Positions 47,863 through 56,661 of a DNA stretch of 64,000 bases are shown here, one piece after another. Every line of letters starts with the position of its first letter. Within the stretch, counting starts at the first letter, position 1. The translations under genes were made by a program, and so were the position numbers. Below the pieces are notes generated by a model, which did not search any database, had not been told where the DNA came from, and was given only the letters and a program-made list of their open reading frames with translations. This stretch comes from Gleimia sp. 6138-11-ORH1 (GTDB lineage Bacteria; Actinomycetota; Actinomycetes; Actinomycetales; Actinomycetaceae), in the NCBI RefSeq assembly GCF_024814355.1, contig NZ_JANUXV010000001.1:1-64000 (forward strand). Direction: 5' to 3'.

Positions 47863-48561
47863 ATGAGTTGGCTTGATGGGGTTTTGTTGGGCTTTGATGT
47901 GGAGTCTACGGGGGTGGATCCGTTGTGTGATCGGATTGTGACGGCTTCTTGGGAGTTGCGGCGTGGGGAGGAGGTTTTGTTGCAGGAGACGCTTTTGTTT
48001 GATCCTGGGGTGGAGATTCCGCAGGTGGCGATTGATGTGCATGGGATTACGAATGAGCGGGCGCGGGCTGAGGGGTTGCAGCCGGTGGTTGGTTTGGAGT
48101 TGTTGGCGGGGAAGTTGGTTTCTTTTCTTTCCGAGGGCGTTCCGCTGGTGGGTTTTAATGTGCAGTTTGATGTAACTATGTTGGAGGCTGAGTTGAGGCG
48201 TTATAGTCTTCCGACTGTGGCGGAGCGTTTAGGGGGTAGGTTTGCTCCGGTGATTGATCCGTTGATTCTTGATCGTGAGTTTGATCGTTGGCGTAGGGGG
48301 AAGCGTAAGTTGGTTGATTTGTTGGGGGTTTATGGGTTGGATGTTAATCCTTTGGATTTGCATCAGTCGGATGTGGATGTTTCGGCGACTTTGAGTTTGT
48401 TGCAGGCGATGGGGCGGAGGTTTCCGCAGCTTGGTGCGATGGGGTTGTTGGAGTTACATGATTTTCAGAGGGCTGCGTATCGGCGGTGGGCGGTTGATTT
48501 TTCTAACTGGTTGCAGTCGAAAGGGAGAGAGCCTTTGGCTTCGGTTGATTGGTTAGATTAA
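47863..48561 (+). CDS. DnaQ-like 3'-5' exonuclease
   Basis: A 232-residue DEDDh exonuclease. The motifs are GFDVESTG (Exo I, Asp and Glu), HGIT, VGFNVQFDVTMLEAE (Exo II) and LHQSDVDVSAT (Exo III, His and Asp). It could be a proofreading or RNase T-like enzyme; no polymerase domain is attached. GGAAAGGAG precedes the ATG. The gene is markedly G/T-rich at third codon positions. Confidence 0.88.
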   Translation: MSWLDGVLLGFDVESTGVDPLCDRIVTASWELRRGEEVLLQETLLFDPGVEIPQVAIDVHGITNERARAEGLQPVVGLELLAGKLVSFLSEGVPLVGFNVQFDVTMLEAELRRYSLPTVAERLGGRFAPVIDPLILDREFDRWRRGKRKLVDLLGVYGLDVNPLDLHQSDVDVSATLSLLQAMGRRFPQLGAMGLLELHDFQRAAYRRWAVDFSNWLQSKGREPLASVDWLD

Positions 48562-48594
48562 TTGGGTTTGTAGGGTGGTTTAATTTTGTTTGTT

Positions 48595-49083
48595 TTAGGG
48601 TGTGCTGATGAGTAGTGAGGTCACTGCCCAGCTGGTGACTATTAGGAATGAGATGCTGAATTCGATGAGGACGGATATTCCGGTTGCTTTGAGTGTTTTG
48701 AGGAGGGATTTTTTGGCTTCTTGGGGATTTTTTAGGCGCTGATATTCTGCTAGTCCTATGCCTAGGATGAAGCCGGCGGGTAGTCCGATTATGGGGATGA
48801 TGAAGAATCCGAGGATTGCTCCGGCGCCTCCAAGTAGGAGTGTGGAGGTGGGGATTCCTGCTTTCTTTAGTTGTTTTCCGGGGATTAGGATTTTTAGGAT
48901 CTGCGCTAGGAGTAGCAGTATGGTGGAGAGTGTGAAGAATGTCCAGGCGGTGTATCCGCCCAGGTAGAGTGCCCAGATTAGGATTCCGGTGAGGATGAAT
49001 GGGGTGGATGGCCAGATTTGCACTAGTGCGCCGGTTAATCCAAATGCGAGTAGAAGCGCGACGCTTATGTACATAATTGTCAT
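48595..49083 (-). CDS. DUF456 membrane protein
   Basis: A 162-residue protein with about five hydrophobic segments and the DUF456 features QIWPSTPFILTGI and LGGAGAILGFFIIPIIGLPAG. Function unknown. It is convergent with the exonuclease gene and divergent from guaB3. The start at 49083 is the most natural; a second Met is four codons in. Confidence 0.8.
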   Translation of the reverse strand: MTIMYISVALLLAFGLTGALVQIWPSTPFILTGILIWALYLGGYTAWTFFTLSTILLLLAQILKILIPGKQLKKAGIPTSTLLLGGAGAILGFFIIPIIGLPAGFILGIGLAEYQRLKNPQEAKKSLLKTLKATGISVLIEFSISFLIVTSWAVTSLLISTP

Positions 49084-49117
49084 GGTTTTAGTTTACGTGA
49101 GCAGATAGACTGGTGCT

Positions 49118-50242
49118 ATGACTTATGAGATTGAGATTGGGCGCGGGAAACGTGCTCGGCGTGCTTTTACGTTAGATGATATTGCTTTGGTTCCGTCGAA
49201 GCGGACGAGGGATCCTGAGGATGTGAATATTTCGTGGCAGATTGATGCTTATCATGTGGATACGCCGATTTTTGGTGCGCCTATGGACTCGACGATGAGT
49301 CCTGAGACTGCTATTAAGTTGGGGCAGTTAGGTGGTATTGGGGTGTTGGATTTGGAGGGTTTGTGGACTCGGTATGAGGATCCTTCGCCGATTTTTGAGG
49401 AGATTTGTAGTCTTCCGCGGGATGCTTCTAATCTTAGGTTGCAGCAGATTTATTCTGAGCCGATTAAGCGTGATTTGATTCGTGAGCGTTTGCAGCAGAT
49501 TCGTGATGCTGGGGTGGTGGTGGCTGGTAAGCTTAGCCCGCAGCGGACGTTGGAGTTTTGTGATGATGTGGTGGATGCGGGCGTTGATATTTTTGTGATT
49601 CGTGGGACTACTGTGTCTGCGGAGCATGTTTCGTCTAAGGTGCAGCCTTTGAATTTGAAGCGTTTTATTTATGAGTTGGATGTGCCGGTGATTGTGGGGG
49701 GTGTGTCTACTTATACGGCGGCTTTGCATTTGATGCGTACGGGTGCTGCTGGGGTGTTGGTTGGTTTTGGTGGTACGGCGGCGTATTCGACTCGGCAGTT
49801 GTTGGGGATTCATACGCCGATGGCTACTGCTATTGCGGATGTGGCGGCGGCGCGTCGGGATTATTTGGATGAGTCTGGGGGCCGTTATGTGCATGTGATT
49901 GCGGATGGTTCGATTGGGCGTACGGGTGATTTGCCGAAGGCGATTGGTTGTGGTGCTGATGCGGTTATGTTGGGGGCGGCGTTGGCTCGGGCTGAGGATG
50001 TTCCTGGTGGCGGTTGGCATTGGGGTTCAGAGGCGTATCATCCGGAGTTGCCGCGTGGTTTGCGGGTTCGTGTGGGGACTGTGGGGACGATGGAGGAGAT
50101 TTTGCATGGCCCGTCTTCACGTGCGGATGGGACGGTTAATTTTTTGGGTTCTTTGCGTCGTACTATGGCGGCGGCTGGTTATTTGGAGTTGAAGGATTTG
50201 CAGCGGGTGGATTTGGTTGTGAGTCCGTATGATCCGGCGTAG
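49118..50242 (+). CDS. guaB3: GuaB3-type IMP dehydrogenase-like protein
   Basis: A 374-residue IMPDH/GMPR-family protein without CBS domains, matching actinobacterial GuaB3. It has RRAFTLDDIALVPSKRT, GAPMDSTMSPE, and LLGIHTPMATAIADVAAARRDYLDESGGRYVHVIADG. The usual catalytic-loop Cys is absent: the equivalent stretch reads GFGGTAAYSTRQ. Actual chemistry in actinobacterial GuaB3 is unsettled; GMP-reductase activity is reported for a cyanobacterial GuaB3. It sits 2.7 kb from guaB on the same strand. Confidence 0.9.
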   Translation: MTYEIEIGRGKRARRAFTLDDIALVPSKRTRDPEDVNISWQIDAYHVDTPIFGAPMDSTMSPETAIKLGQLGGIGVLDLEGLWTRYEDPSPIFEEICSLPRDASNLRLQQIYSEPIKRDLIRERLQQIRDAGVVVAGKLSPQRTLEFCDDVVDAGVDIFVIRGTTVSAEHVSSKVQPLNLKRFIYELDVPVIVGGVSTYTAALHLMRTGAAGVLVGFGGTAAYSTRQLLGIHTPMATAIADVAAARRDYLDESGGRYVHVIADGSIGRTGDLPKAIGCGADAVMLGAALARAEDVPGGGWHWGSEAYHPELPRGLRVRVGTVGTMEEILHGPSSRADGTVNFLGSLRRTMAAAGYLELKDLQRVDLVVSPYDPA

Positions 50243-50301
50243 TTTTCCGAGGGCGGTGTGTTTCCGCGTTTTCCTGTGTGCGTAGAAAGTGGTGTGTGTA
50301 G

Positions 50302-51567
50302 GTGGAGCGGTCTGATAAGCGTATGCCTTTGTTACTGACTATTTTTATTTGGGTGATGTTCTCAGTTTCGCTTGTTTGGTCAGTGTTTGTTTTTTTGTGG
50401 TTTCTTTCCTCTATTGATAAAGATACGGGAGCTAAGCCTTTAGTGGGGATTGTTACTGCTTCGCTTACTTCTGTTGGTGGTATTGGTGCGGTAGCTTATT
50501 TGGTGATGAAGTACCGTGAGCGGCTGGATAAAGAAGTTGAGTTGGAGCATTCGCGGATCGCTGAGGCTGACCGTAAGTTGAAAGAAGCTGTGGGTCAGTT
50601 GGGGAGCGAGTCCCCGCAGGTGAGGTTAGCGGGAGTTTATGGTTTAGCTGATGTTGCTGATAATTATTTGGGTCGTTATAAGCAGCGGGTGGTTGATATT
50701 TTATGTGGGTATTTGCGTACTGATCGTTCTGAGTTGGTTGTTGATGGGAAGTTTAAGGATGCGGCGGTTGAGTCTGCGATTATTAAGGTAATTGGGGAGC
50801 GGCTACGCAAAAATAGGGTTCTTGTTGAGGATATTGAAGTTGTGCAGACGGTAGGTGATGAGCAGCTTTGGTGTGATTGTAGTTTTGATTTTACGGGAGC
50901 AACTTTTCATGAAACTGTTTCATGGGAAAGAACTCTTTGGGATAAAGCTGTAGTATTCACGGATACAACGTTTAAATCAGACGTAGTTTTTGAGATGGCG
51001 AGTTTTGCCGGTGACGCTCGGTTTGATCGGGTGATTTTTACCGGTGGCGCATGGTTTAATTGGGCGAGTTTTACTGCTTACGCTTGGTTTAGTGGGGCGA
51101 GTTTTGCCGGTGACTTTGAGTTTTATGGGGTGAGGTTTGCCGGTGTAGCTGTGTTTGATGGGGTGAGGTTTGCCGGTGAAGCTCGGTTTGTTGGGGCGAG
51201 GTTTGCCGGTAACGCTTGGTTTGAAGAAACTACATTTTTCGATGGATTGAATATTGAAAATACTGTTTTTGAATATGCGCCAGAGACAAAGAAGATCCTG
51301 CTTCCCAACCCAAATCTTCTCAACGTATTAAATTCTGAAGAATGGACGATGATCGAAGACAAGGACTACTGGACGATCGACGATCACAACAAGCATTGGA
51401 CACTTGAAAGACAAAAGGAACGTATCGAAAACGTTTACAAAGATCTTGAAGAAGCATTAAAAGACCACCCTAGGGAAAAAGAAAAACTAAAGGTAATCAG
51501 AGAAACCATCGGAAACAATTTCCCCAAAGTTCAGGTAGATTTCGATAGTCTGGATACAGAAGCGTAA
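50302..51567 (+). CDS. Membrane-anchored pentapeptide-repeat protein
   Basis: A 421-residue protein. Two N-terminal membrane helices (about residues 9-33 and 45-67) precede a helical segment with VRLAGVYGLADVADN, then a right-handed beta-helix of pentapeptide repeats (about residues 195-325: ASFAGD, ARFAGN, VRFAGV units). The last 95 residues are charged and helical (KKILLPNPN to the end). Around 51250 codon usage shifts from G/T- to A/C-rich, so the tail may have a different origin. Function unknown; a role in membrane-associated protein binding is only inference. GTG start has a weak binding site. Confidence 0.75.
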   Translation: MERSDKRMPLLLTIFIWVMFSVSLVWSVFVFLWFLSSIDKDTGAKPLVGIVTASLTSVGGIGAVAYLVMKYRERLDKEVELEHSRIAEADRKLKEAVGQLGSESPQVRLAGVYGLADVADNYLGRYKQRVVDILCGYLRTDRSELVVDGKFKDAAVESAIIKVIGERLRKNRVLVEDIEVVQTVGDEQLWCDCSFDFTGATFHETVSWERTLWDKAVVFTDTTFKSDVVFEMASFAGDARFDRVIFTGGAWFNWASFTAYAWFSGASFAGDFEFYGVRFAGVAVFDGVRFAGEARFVGARFAGNAWFEETTFFDGLNIENTVFEYAPETKKILLPNPNLLNVLNSEEWTMIEDKDYWTIDDHNKHWTLERQKERIENVYKDLEEALKDHPREKEKLKVIRETIGNNFPKVQVDFDSLDTEA

Positions 51568-51587
51568 CTTAACTTTCCAGGAAGATC

Positions 51588-52565
51588 ATGGCTGTTAAAG
51601 AAACTATCCTAGTTGCGGGGGCCTCCGGTTTTATTGGGTCGGCTCTGCTTAAAACACTGTCTGAAAAAGACTATACAGTGCTTCAACTGGTGCGCCACCA
51701 GCACGAACATGAGACTGCTAACGTTAAACAAATCTACTGGGATCCTGAAAAAGAATACCTGGAGCCAGCCGCCCTCGGGAATCTGGAAGAAACCCCTTTA
51801 AAAGCCGTGATCTGCCTGTCTGGCGCGGGAATTGCAGATAAAATCTGGACGCAAAAACGTAAAGAAACCCTGGAAAGCTCGCGCTTAAAACCCCTCCAAA
51901 CCCTCATCAAAACCCTGGAAACTCTGCCACCACAGCACCGCCCCTCGAAACTAATCACTGCCTCAGCCGTGGGATACTACGGGGCAAACGCGTCACAAAA
52001 CCACTCAGAAATCACCGAAACCAGCCCCGCCGGAACCGATTTCCTGGCACAACTATGCCAAAAATGGGAAACCGCCGGAGCCGCCGCCGAAAACCTAAAC
52101 ATCCCAGTCGCACACCTGCGCACCGGCCTGGTCATGCACCCCAGCGGCGGCCTGCTGAAAACCTTTGACAAACTCTACCGCTACGGGCTGGGCGCGCAAC
52201 TGGGAACCGGCGAAAACTGGATGCCACTTATCACCCTCCGCGACCACGTGCGCGCCATCTGCCACGTGCTGGAAACCCCCGAGCTCACCGGCCCCGTAAA
52301 CTTGGTTGGCCCAAACCCCGTCCCAGCGCGAGATTTCCACCAATTCATGGCAGAGCGGACGCGCCGACCAAAATGGATAAAAATCCCGAGGGCGCTGCTG
52401 CACCTAGCTCCAGAACAAATCCAACTACTCGCACTGGCGAACCAACGAGTCCTCCCCAAACGCCTGGAAGAAACCGGGTTCGTGTTTAAAGACGCTGACG
52501 TGCTTAAAGCGATTGAAGAAGAAAGCTGGTATCACGGGGCGCGGATCGTGGCGCCAGGGAAATAA
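51588..52565 (+). CDS. TIGR01777-type NAD(P)-dependent epimerase
   Basis: A 325-residue extended SDR protein of the TIGR01777 family, related to the plant/bacterial SDR39U1 proteins and YfcH. The Rossmann motif is VAGASGFIGSAL (residues 7-18), with LSGAGIADKIWTQKRK typical of the family and a DUF1731-like C-terminus (GFVFKDADV). The enzymatic role is unknown. The last codons and the stop are included in a 25-bp tandem repeat extending downstream. Confidence 0.87.
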   Translation: MAVKETILVAGASGFIGSALLKTLSEKDYTVLQLVRHQHEHETANVKQIYWDPEKEYLEPAALGNLEETPLKAVICLSGAGIADKIWTQKRKETLESSRLKPLQTLIKTLETLPPQHRPSKLITASAVGYYGANASQNHSEITETSPAGTDFLAQLCQKWETAGAAAENLNIPVAHLRTGLVMHPSGGLLKTFDKLYRYGLGAQLGTGENWMPLITLRDHVRAICHVLETPELTGPVNLVGPNPVPARDFHQFMAERTRRPKWIKIPRALLHLAPEQIQLLALANQRVLPKRLEETGFVFKDADVLKAIEEESWYHGARIVAPGK

Positions 52566-52660
52566 GTCAGCCACGCAACCAGGAAAATAAGTCAGCCACG
52601 CAACCAGGGAAATAAGTCAGCCACGCAACCAGGGAAATAAGTCGGCACTGGCACCCAGTC
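52561..52660 (+). repeat. 25-bp tandem repeat spanning the TIGR01777 gene stop
   Basis: AATAAGTCAGCCACGCAACC units start at 52561, 52586 and 52611, then a degenerate one at 52636. The repeated unit includes the final PGK codons and stop. The repeats end near 52660. Confidence 0.85.
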
Positions 52661-52884
52661 AATAAAGGCGCCCGGCCAATAAAGGTGCCCAGTCAATAAA
52701 AGTACCCGGTGACTAAAAGCATCCTGTGAATAAAGAGACGCGAGGCGAAGCGTGGCGTAACCGACCCACTACCTCACCTAATTGCCTACCGCTGTTTTAC
52801 AAATGTGCCTAAGTTTGTGATACTGAATTTACTGGTGTCTGCCCATCAACTTCAGGCAGTCAGATAAGGTAAGGATTTAGCAAA
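52566..52884. other. Intergenic region with two minisatellites and operator
   Basis: This 319-bp gap contains the 25-bp array, then a second array of 17-bp units (AATAAAGGCGCCCGGCC type, starting at about 52661, 52678, 52695 and 52712), and the SorC-regulator control region near 52799. No gene is seen. Confidence 0.7.
52799..52818 (+). promoter_or_regulatory. Candidate operator of SorC-type regulator gene
   Basis: ACAAATGTGCCTAAGTTTGT carries inverted ACAAA/TTTGT arms, and shares ACAAATGTGCCTAA with the site before the FucP-like permease. This suggests autoregulation by the gene that follows. Confidence 0.5.
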
Positions 52885-53850
52885 GTGGAAAACGCTGTTA
52901 ATATGCTCGCCAATCTGCAACTAAGCAATAAAGACATTCAAGCAATCGACGCAGCGAAGCTCTATTACTCTGGAATGTCCCAACAAGAAGTTGCAAACGC
53001 TCTGCATTTATCGCGCCCAACTATCTCGAAACTACTCTCTCACGCGCAGGAAAGAGGTTTCGTGCGGATTAGCGTTCATGACCCGCGCACAGAAGATCTC
53101 GCTATCCAAGAGCGCCTGATGGAACGCTACGGTTTAAGCGATGTGAAAGTAGTATTCCCCGGGGTAGCCAGTAAAGAAAAAACTAACGAAATCCTTGGCA
53201 AAGCGGCTGCGGATCTGCTGGGATCTTTAGTTGCCGAGGGCGATATTATCGGTGTGAGTTGGTCCCGCACGATTGAGGCAATGAGCCGAGCATTAGTGAA
53301 AACTCCTCGCCGAAATGTGAAAGTAGTGCAAATCCGCGGGGGTGTGGGTACTGCCGAAAGTGGTTTTTCTGAAATCTCAACTATTAATCGGTTTGCTGAG
53401 GCTTTTGATGCGCAAGCGCATTTCCTGGCTTTGCCAATGGTTTTTGAGACTGTGCAGGTAAAAACTGCGGTAGAAAAAGAACGGCAAGTTGTTGAAGTGC
53501 TTGAGTTAGCGCGTCAGGCGCGTTTCGCAGTTTTCACGGTTAGTGAAATGGCAGCTGAGTCTTATTTGATGAAAGTTCCTGCGCTTAGTGAGTCAGAGAA
53601 AAAGGTTTTATTGGAAACCTCAGTTGGGGATATTTGTTCGCGTTTTGTAGATGAGAATGGGCGGATTTGTTTGCCTGATCTGAACTCTCGGACGATGTCT
53701 ATTTCTTTACCGCATTTGCGTAAGATTCCGCAGAAAATCATGGTGGTAGCGGGCGTGGAAAAAGCGTCGATTACTAAAGTGGCTTTAGAAAATGGTTACG
53801 TTAGTCATTTGGTGATTGATGCGGATACGGCTTTAGAGATTCTGCGTTAA
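52885..53850 (+). CDS. SorC/DeoR-type sugar-responsive regulator
   Basis: A 321-residue transcription factor with an N-terminal helix-turn-helix (MSQQEVANALHLSRPTISKLLSHAQERG, about residues 31-58) and a C-terminal sugar-phosphate-binding domain of the SorC family (GDIIGVSWSRTIEAM and VVQIRGGVG segments). The GTG start has TAAGG upstream. It is followed by the sugar operon, with a shared operator-like motif, so it probably controls it. The effector sugar is unknown. Confidence 0.87.
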   Translation: MENAVNMLANLQLSNKDIQAIDAAKLYYSGMSQQEVANALHLSRPTISKLLSHAQERGFVRISVHDPRTEDLAIQERLMERYGLSDVKVVFPGVASKEKTNEILGKAAADLLGSLVAEGDIIGVSWSRTIEAMSRALVKTPRRNVKVVQIRGGVGTAESGFSEISTINRFAEAFDAQAHFLALPMVFETVQVKTAVEKERQVVEVLELARQARFAVFTVSEMAAESYLMKVPALSESEKKVLLETSVGDICSRFVDENGRICLPDLNSRTMSISLPHLRKIPQKIMVVAGVEKASITKVALENGYVSHLVIDADTALEILR

Positions 53851-53986
53851 GTTTAGCCAGGGTATTCGGTGCCCTTTTGCCGGAATTTACTCAGCTATTT
53901 TGCGGGTATTGCTTAGCCCTTTTGCCGGATTTTCCTCAGGAGTTTTGCCGGGTTCTTTTAGGGTTTTTCTTCCCACCCTCAAAATT

Positions 53987-54000
53987 GGCACAAATGTGCC
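53987..54000 (+). promoter_or_regulatory. Palindromic operator GGCACAAATGTGCC
   Basis: Perfect GGCACA/TGTGCC arms flank an AA centre, 9 bp upstream of the -35 box of the sugar operon. The same core lies in the SorC gene promoter, and GCACAAATGT recurs at 54097-54106. Confidence 0.6.
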
Positions 54001-54009
54001 TAAAAAAGA

Positions 54010-54039
54010 TTGACAGATGTGTGTGCGGGGGAGTAGTTT
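54010..54039 (+). promoter_or_regulatory. Promoter of the sugar operon
   Basis: TTGACA at 54010-54015 and TAGTTT at 54034-54039, with an 18-bp spacer, precede the FucP-like gene by about 230 bp, leaving a long untranslated leader. Confidence 0.5.
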
Positions 54040-54269
54040 ATGAGTATCGCGCTAAACCCAAGACGCTTTAGGCGATTACCTATCCTTTTCAACAAGCACA
54101 AATGTAAAAATCCGAAACGGGACTTCACCAGACACAGACGTCTATCCCTGAAGCCACCGCGCAAATAGAAATATTCACGTAGCCTGACGCCCTCGCCAGA
54201 CTACCAGCAATAACTGGCACAACGCACAGGAGCGTCAGCCACCCAACCCTATTTGGAAGGAAACCTACA

Positions 54270-55631
54270 ATGAGCACCACCAAAGAAGCCGGTGCACCGG
54301 TCACAAACCAATCATTTGGCATAATTAAAGACCCCACCATCCAACAAAAAGACGGTTACTTGGACCGCACCCCGTGGTTCCAATACATCATCTTATCCAT
54401 CTGCTTCCCCATGTGGGGTGTGGCAGCTTCCCTAAACGACATTCTCATCACCCAATTCAAAGCGATTTTCACACTATCAGACTTCGCTTCTGCCTTTGTC
54501 CAGTCAGCTTTCTACGGCGGATACTTCCTCATCGCCATCCCCGCGTCCCGAGTCATCCGCCACTCCACCTATAAAACTGGTTTGCTGATCGGTTTAACTT
54601 TCTACATCATCGGCTGTTCCATGTTCTTCCCCGCCAGCCACATGGCAACCTACTCGGTTTTCTTAGCGTCCCTTTTCGCCATTGCCGTGGGCCTTTCATT
54701 CTTGGAAACCTCAGCTAACACTTATTCGTCGATGATCGGGCCAAAAGATAAAGCTACTTTGCGGCTGAACGTGTCCCAAACCTTCTACCCTCTGGGTTCA
54801 ATTGCCGGGATTTTGTTAGGCAAGTACCTGATTTTCACCGAGGGCGATGCGCTGCACGTTCAGTTAGGTGATTTAGAAGGCGAAGCTAAAACCCAGTTCG
54901 CTCAAGAAATGCTCCAACGCACACTCCAGCCTTACATGGTGATTATCGCGATCCTAGTTGTGCTCTTACTAATCATTGCAATTACGCAGTTCCCTCACTG
55001 TAAGCCACTGCGTGAGGGAGCTAAAGAAGCTCAGGCGTCAATCGGGGAAACCCTCCGTTACCTGGCTGCAAACGCGCCGTTCCGCAAAGGCATTTTCGCT
55101 CAGTTCATGTACGTGGGTATGCAGACCGCGGTTTGGTCTTTCACAATTCGTTTAGCACTGACTTTGGACACTTCTCTAAACGAACGAGCCGCCTCTAACT
55201 TCATGATCGGGGCTTTTGCTGCTTTCTTCGCCGGCAAGTTCATCGCGAACCTACTGATTGCCCGTTTCGATACGGATAAAGTTCTACTGTGGTACTCGAT
55301 TTTGGGAATGGCTTCAGTTATTTACACTGTTTTCGTCCCCAATATGTCAGCTGTTTACATGGCGATTGTTACTTCCGGTTTATTTGGCCCCTGTTGGGCA
55401 ACTATCTACGCACGCACTTTGGACACGATTGAAGATAAACGCCATCAAGAAACCGGTGGGGCAGTGATCGTCATGTCCATTATTGGTGGCGCGGTTATTC
55501 CTGTTATCCAAGGGCTGGTTTCTGATGCGACTGGTTCTTTACAGTTCTCTTTCATTGTTAACCTAGTTTGTTTCGCGGTGGTTGGCTGGTACTTCTTGAC
55601 CATGCTGCACGCTGGAAAGAAAGTTGCGTGA
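54270..55631 (+). CDS. FucP-like sugar:H+ symporter (MFS)
   Basis: A 453-residue major facilitator transporter with 12 hydrophobic segments. It matches the L-fucose permease-like subfamily: QSAFYGGYFLIAIPASRV, SFLETSANTYSSMIGP and NVSQTFYPLGSIAGILLG. GGAAGGAAA precedes the ATG. It overlaps the next gene by 4 bp in the GTGA arrangement. The sugar is unknown; regulator and downstream ribokinase point to a ketose or pentose rather than fucose necessarily. Confidence 0.88.
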   Translation: MSTTKEAGAPVTNQSFGIIKDPTIQQKDGYLDRTPWFQYIILSICFPMWGVAASLNDILITQFKAIFTLSDFASAFVQSAFYGGYFLIAIPASRVIRHSTYKTGLLIGLTFYIIGCSMFFPASHMATYSVFLASLFAIAVGLSFLETSANTYSSMIGPKDKATLRLNVSQTFYPLGSIAGILLGKYLIFTEGDALHVQLGDLEGEAKTQFAQEMLQRTLQPYMVIIAILVVLLLIIAITQFPHCKPLREGAKEAQASIGETLRYLAANAPFRKGIFAQFMYVGMQTAVWSFTIRLALTLDTSLNERAASNFMIGAFAAFFAGKFIANLLIARFDTDKVLLWYSILGMASVIYTVFVPNMSAVYMAIVTSGLFGPCWATIYARTLDTIEDKRHQETGGAVIVMSIIGGAVIPVIQGLVSDATGSLQFSFIVNLVCFAVVGWYFLTMLHAGKKVA

Positions 55632-56656
55632 TTAACGTGAGCGTTAAAATTTTCTTAGATCGTGCTCAGTTTTCTGCTGAACCGAAAGTGATTGCAGAAA
55701 CTGCAGAGTTTACCGTTTCCATTTTCAAATACGGTACGGGTATTGAGTCGTTAATCTTGGAAAACTCGCGTGGCTATGTTGAGTTGCTTCCTTACATGGG
55801 GCAGATTCTTTGGGCTGCCGAGTTTGACGGGGTGGATTTGCGGATGACAAATATGTTTTCCCAGCCGCAACCGGCTAAGCAGATTGTGGACAATTACGGT
55901 TGTTTTAGTTTCCATTCTGGTTTACTTTCGGGTGGGTGCCCGTCCTCGGAAGATACGCACCCGCTGCATGGCGAGTTTCCGTGTGCGGATATGCAAGAAG
56001 CCTGGGTAGAGATTTCCGAGGGCGCAGTCACCGCCTATTCTCTTTATGAGTATGTACAGGGGTTTGGCCACCACTATGAGGCGGTGCCTTCGGTGAAGCT
56101 TAACGCGGGGTCTGCCCTGTTTGAGATTGATATGCGGGTTTCTAATCTGTCGAATTATCAGCCGATGCCGCTGCAGTATATGTGCCATATGAATTATGCG
56201 TTTGTGCCTGGTGGGCGGATGAGTTCGAATTTGCCTGATGACGCGTTTAAGCTGCGGCGTACTATTCCGGCGCATGTTAAGCCTACGCCAGAGTGGACGA
56301 AACTTAATGAGGATATTCTTTCGGGGGCTTTTAATGCGAACTCGTTAGAGGGTGCTGAAGCGTTTGATCCAGAGATTGTGTATTTTGCTGATGATTTACC
56401 GCAGTATGGTGAGAATGCTGAGTTTGAGCTTACTTCCCCTGAGGGAGTGACGTTTTATACGGCTTTTAAGACTGCTGATTTCCCGGTTGCTACCCGGTGG
56501 ATTTTACATAATGAGGATCAGAAGGTGGCTGCTTTTGTGCTTCCAGGTACCAGCCGCCCTGAGGGTTATAAAGCGGCGGAAGCGTGCGGAATGTTGATTT
56601 GGCTTCCTGCCGGTGAGAGTAAGCATTTTTCTGTGACAACTGGTATTAAGGGGTGA
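55628..56656 (+). CDS. DUF4432 / aldose 1-epimerase-like protein
   Basis: A 342-residue galactose-mutarotase-fold protein. Features such as YMGQILWAAEFDGVDL, HPLHGEFPCA and MQYMCHMNYAFV-like stretches fit the DUF4432/aldose-epimerase-like group. The GTG at 55628 is chosen because it overlaps the permease stop and has GGAAAG upstream. Its stop overlaps the ribokinase start region. It probably interconverts sugar anomers or a related sugar on entry. Confidence 0.8.
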   Translation: MINVSVKIFLDRAQFSAEPKVIAETAEFTVSIFKYGTGIESLILENSRGYVELLPYMGQILWAAEFDGVDLRMTNMFSQPQPAKQIVDNYGCFSFHSGLLSGGCPSSEDTHPLHGEFPCADMQEAWVEISEGAVTAYSLYEYVQGFGHHYEAVPSVKLNAGSALFEIDMRVSNLSNYQPMPLQYMCHMNYAFVPGGRMSSNLPDDAFKLRRTIPAHVKPTPEWTKLNEDILSGAFNANSLEGAEAFDPEIVYFADDLPQYGENAEFELTSPEGVTFYTAFKTADFPVATRWILHNEDQKVAAFVLPGTSRPEGYKAAEACGMLIWLPAGESKHFSVTTGIKG

Positions 56657-56661
56657 TTGTA

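Larger units (their letters stand above)
53851..54269. other. Intergenic region with repeats, promoter and structured leader
   Basis: This 419-bp gap after the SorC regulator holds imperfect direct repeats of GCCCTTTTGCCGGA type (53871 and 53916, 45 bp apart), then the operator and promoter of the sugar operon, and a leader with weak inverted repeats (CTGACGC near 54184 with GCGTCAG near 54232). No gene is seen. Confidence 0.6.

Noticed and set aside
47704-48042. N-terminal extension of the DUF559 gene
   Set aside because: The stretch is rich in His, Pro, Asn and Thr because of strand composition, matches no family, and overlaps the exonuclease gene on the other strand.
49328-50020. Minus-strand frame within guaB3
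   Set aside because: Low-complexity composition caused by G/T skew of the coding strand; antisense to a firm gene.
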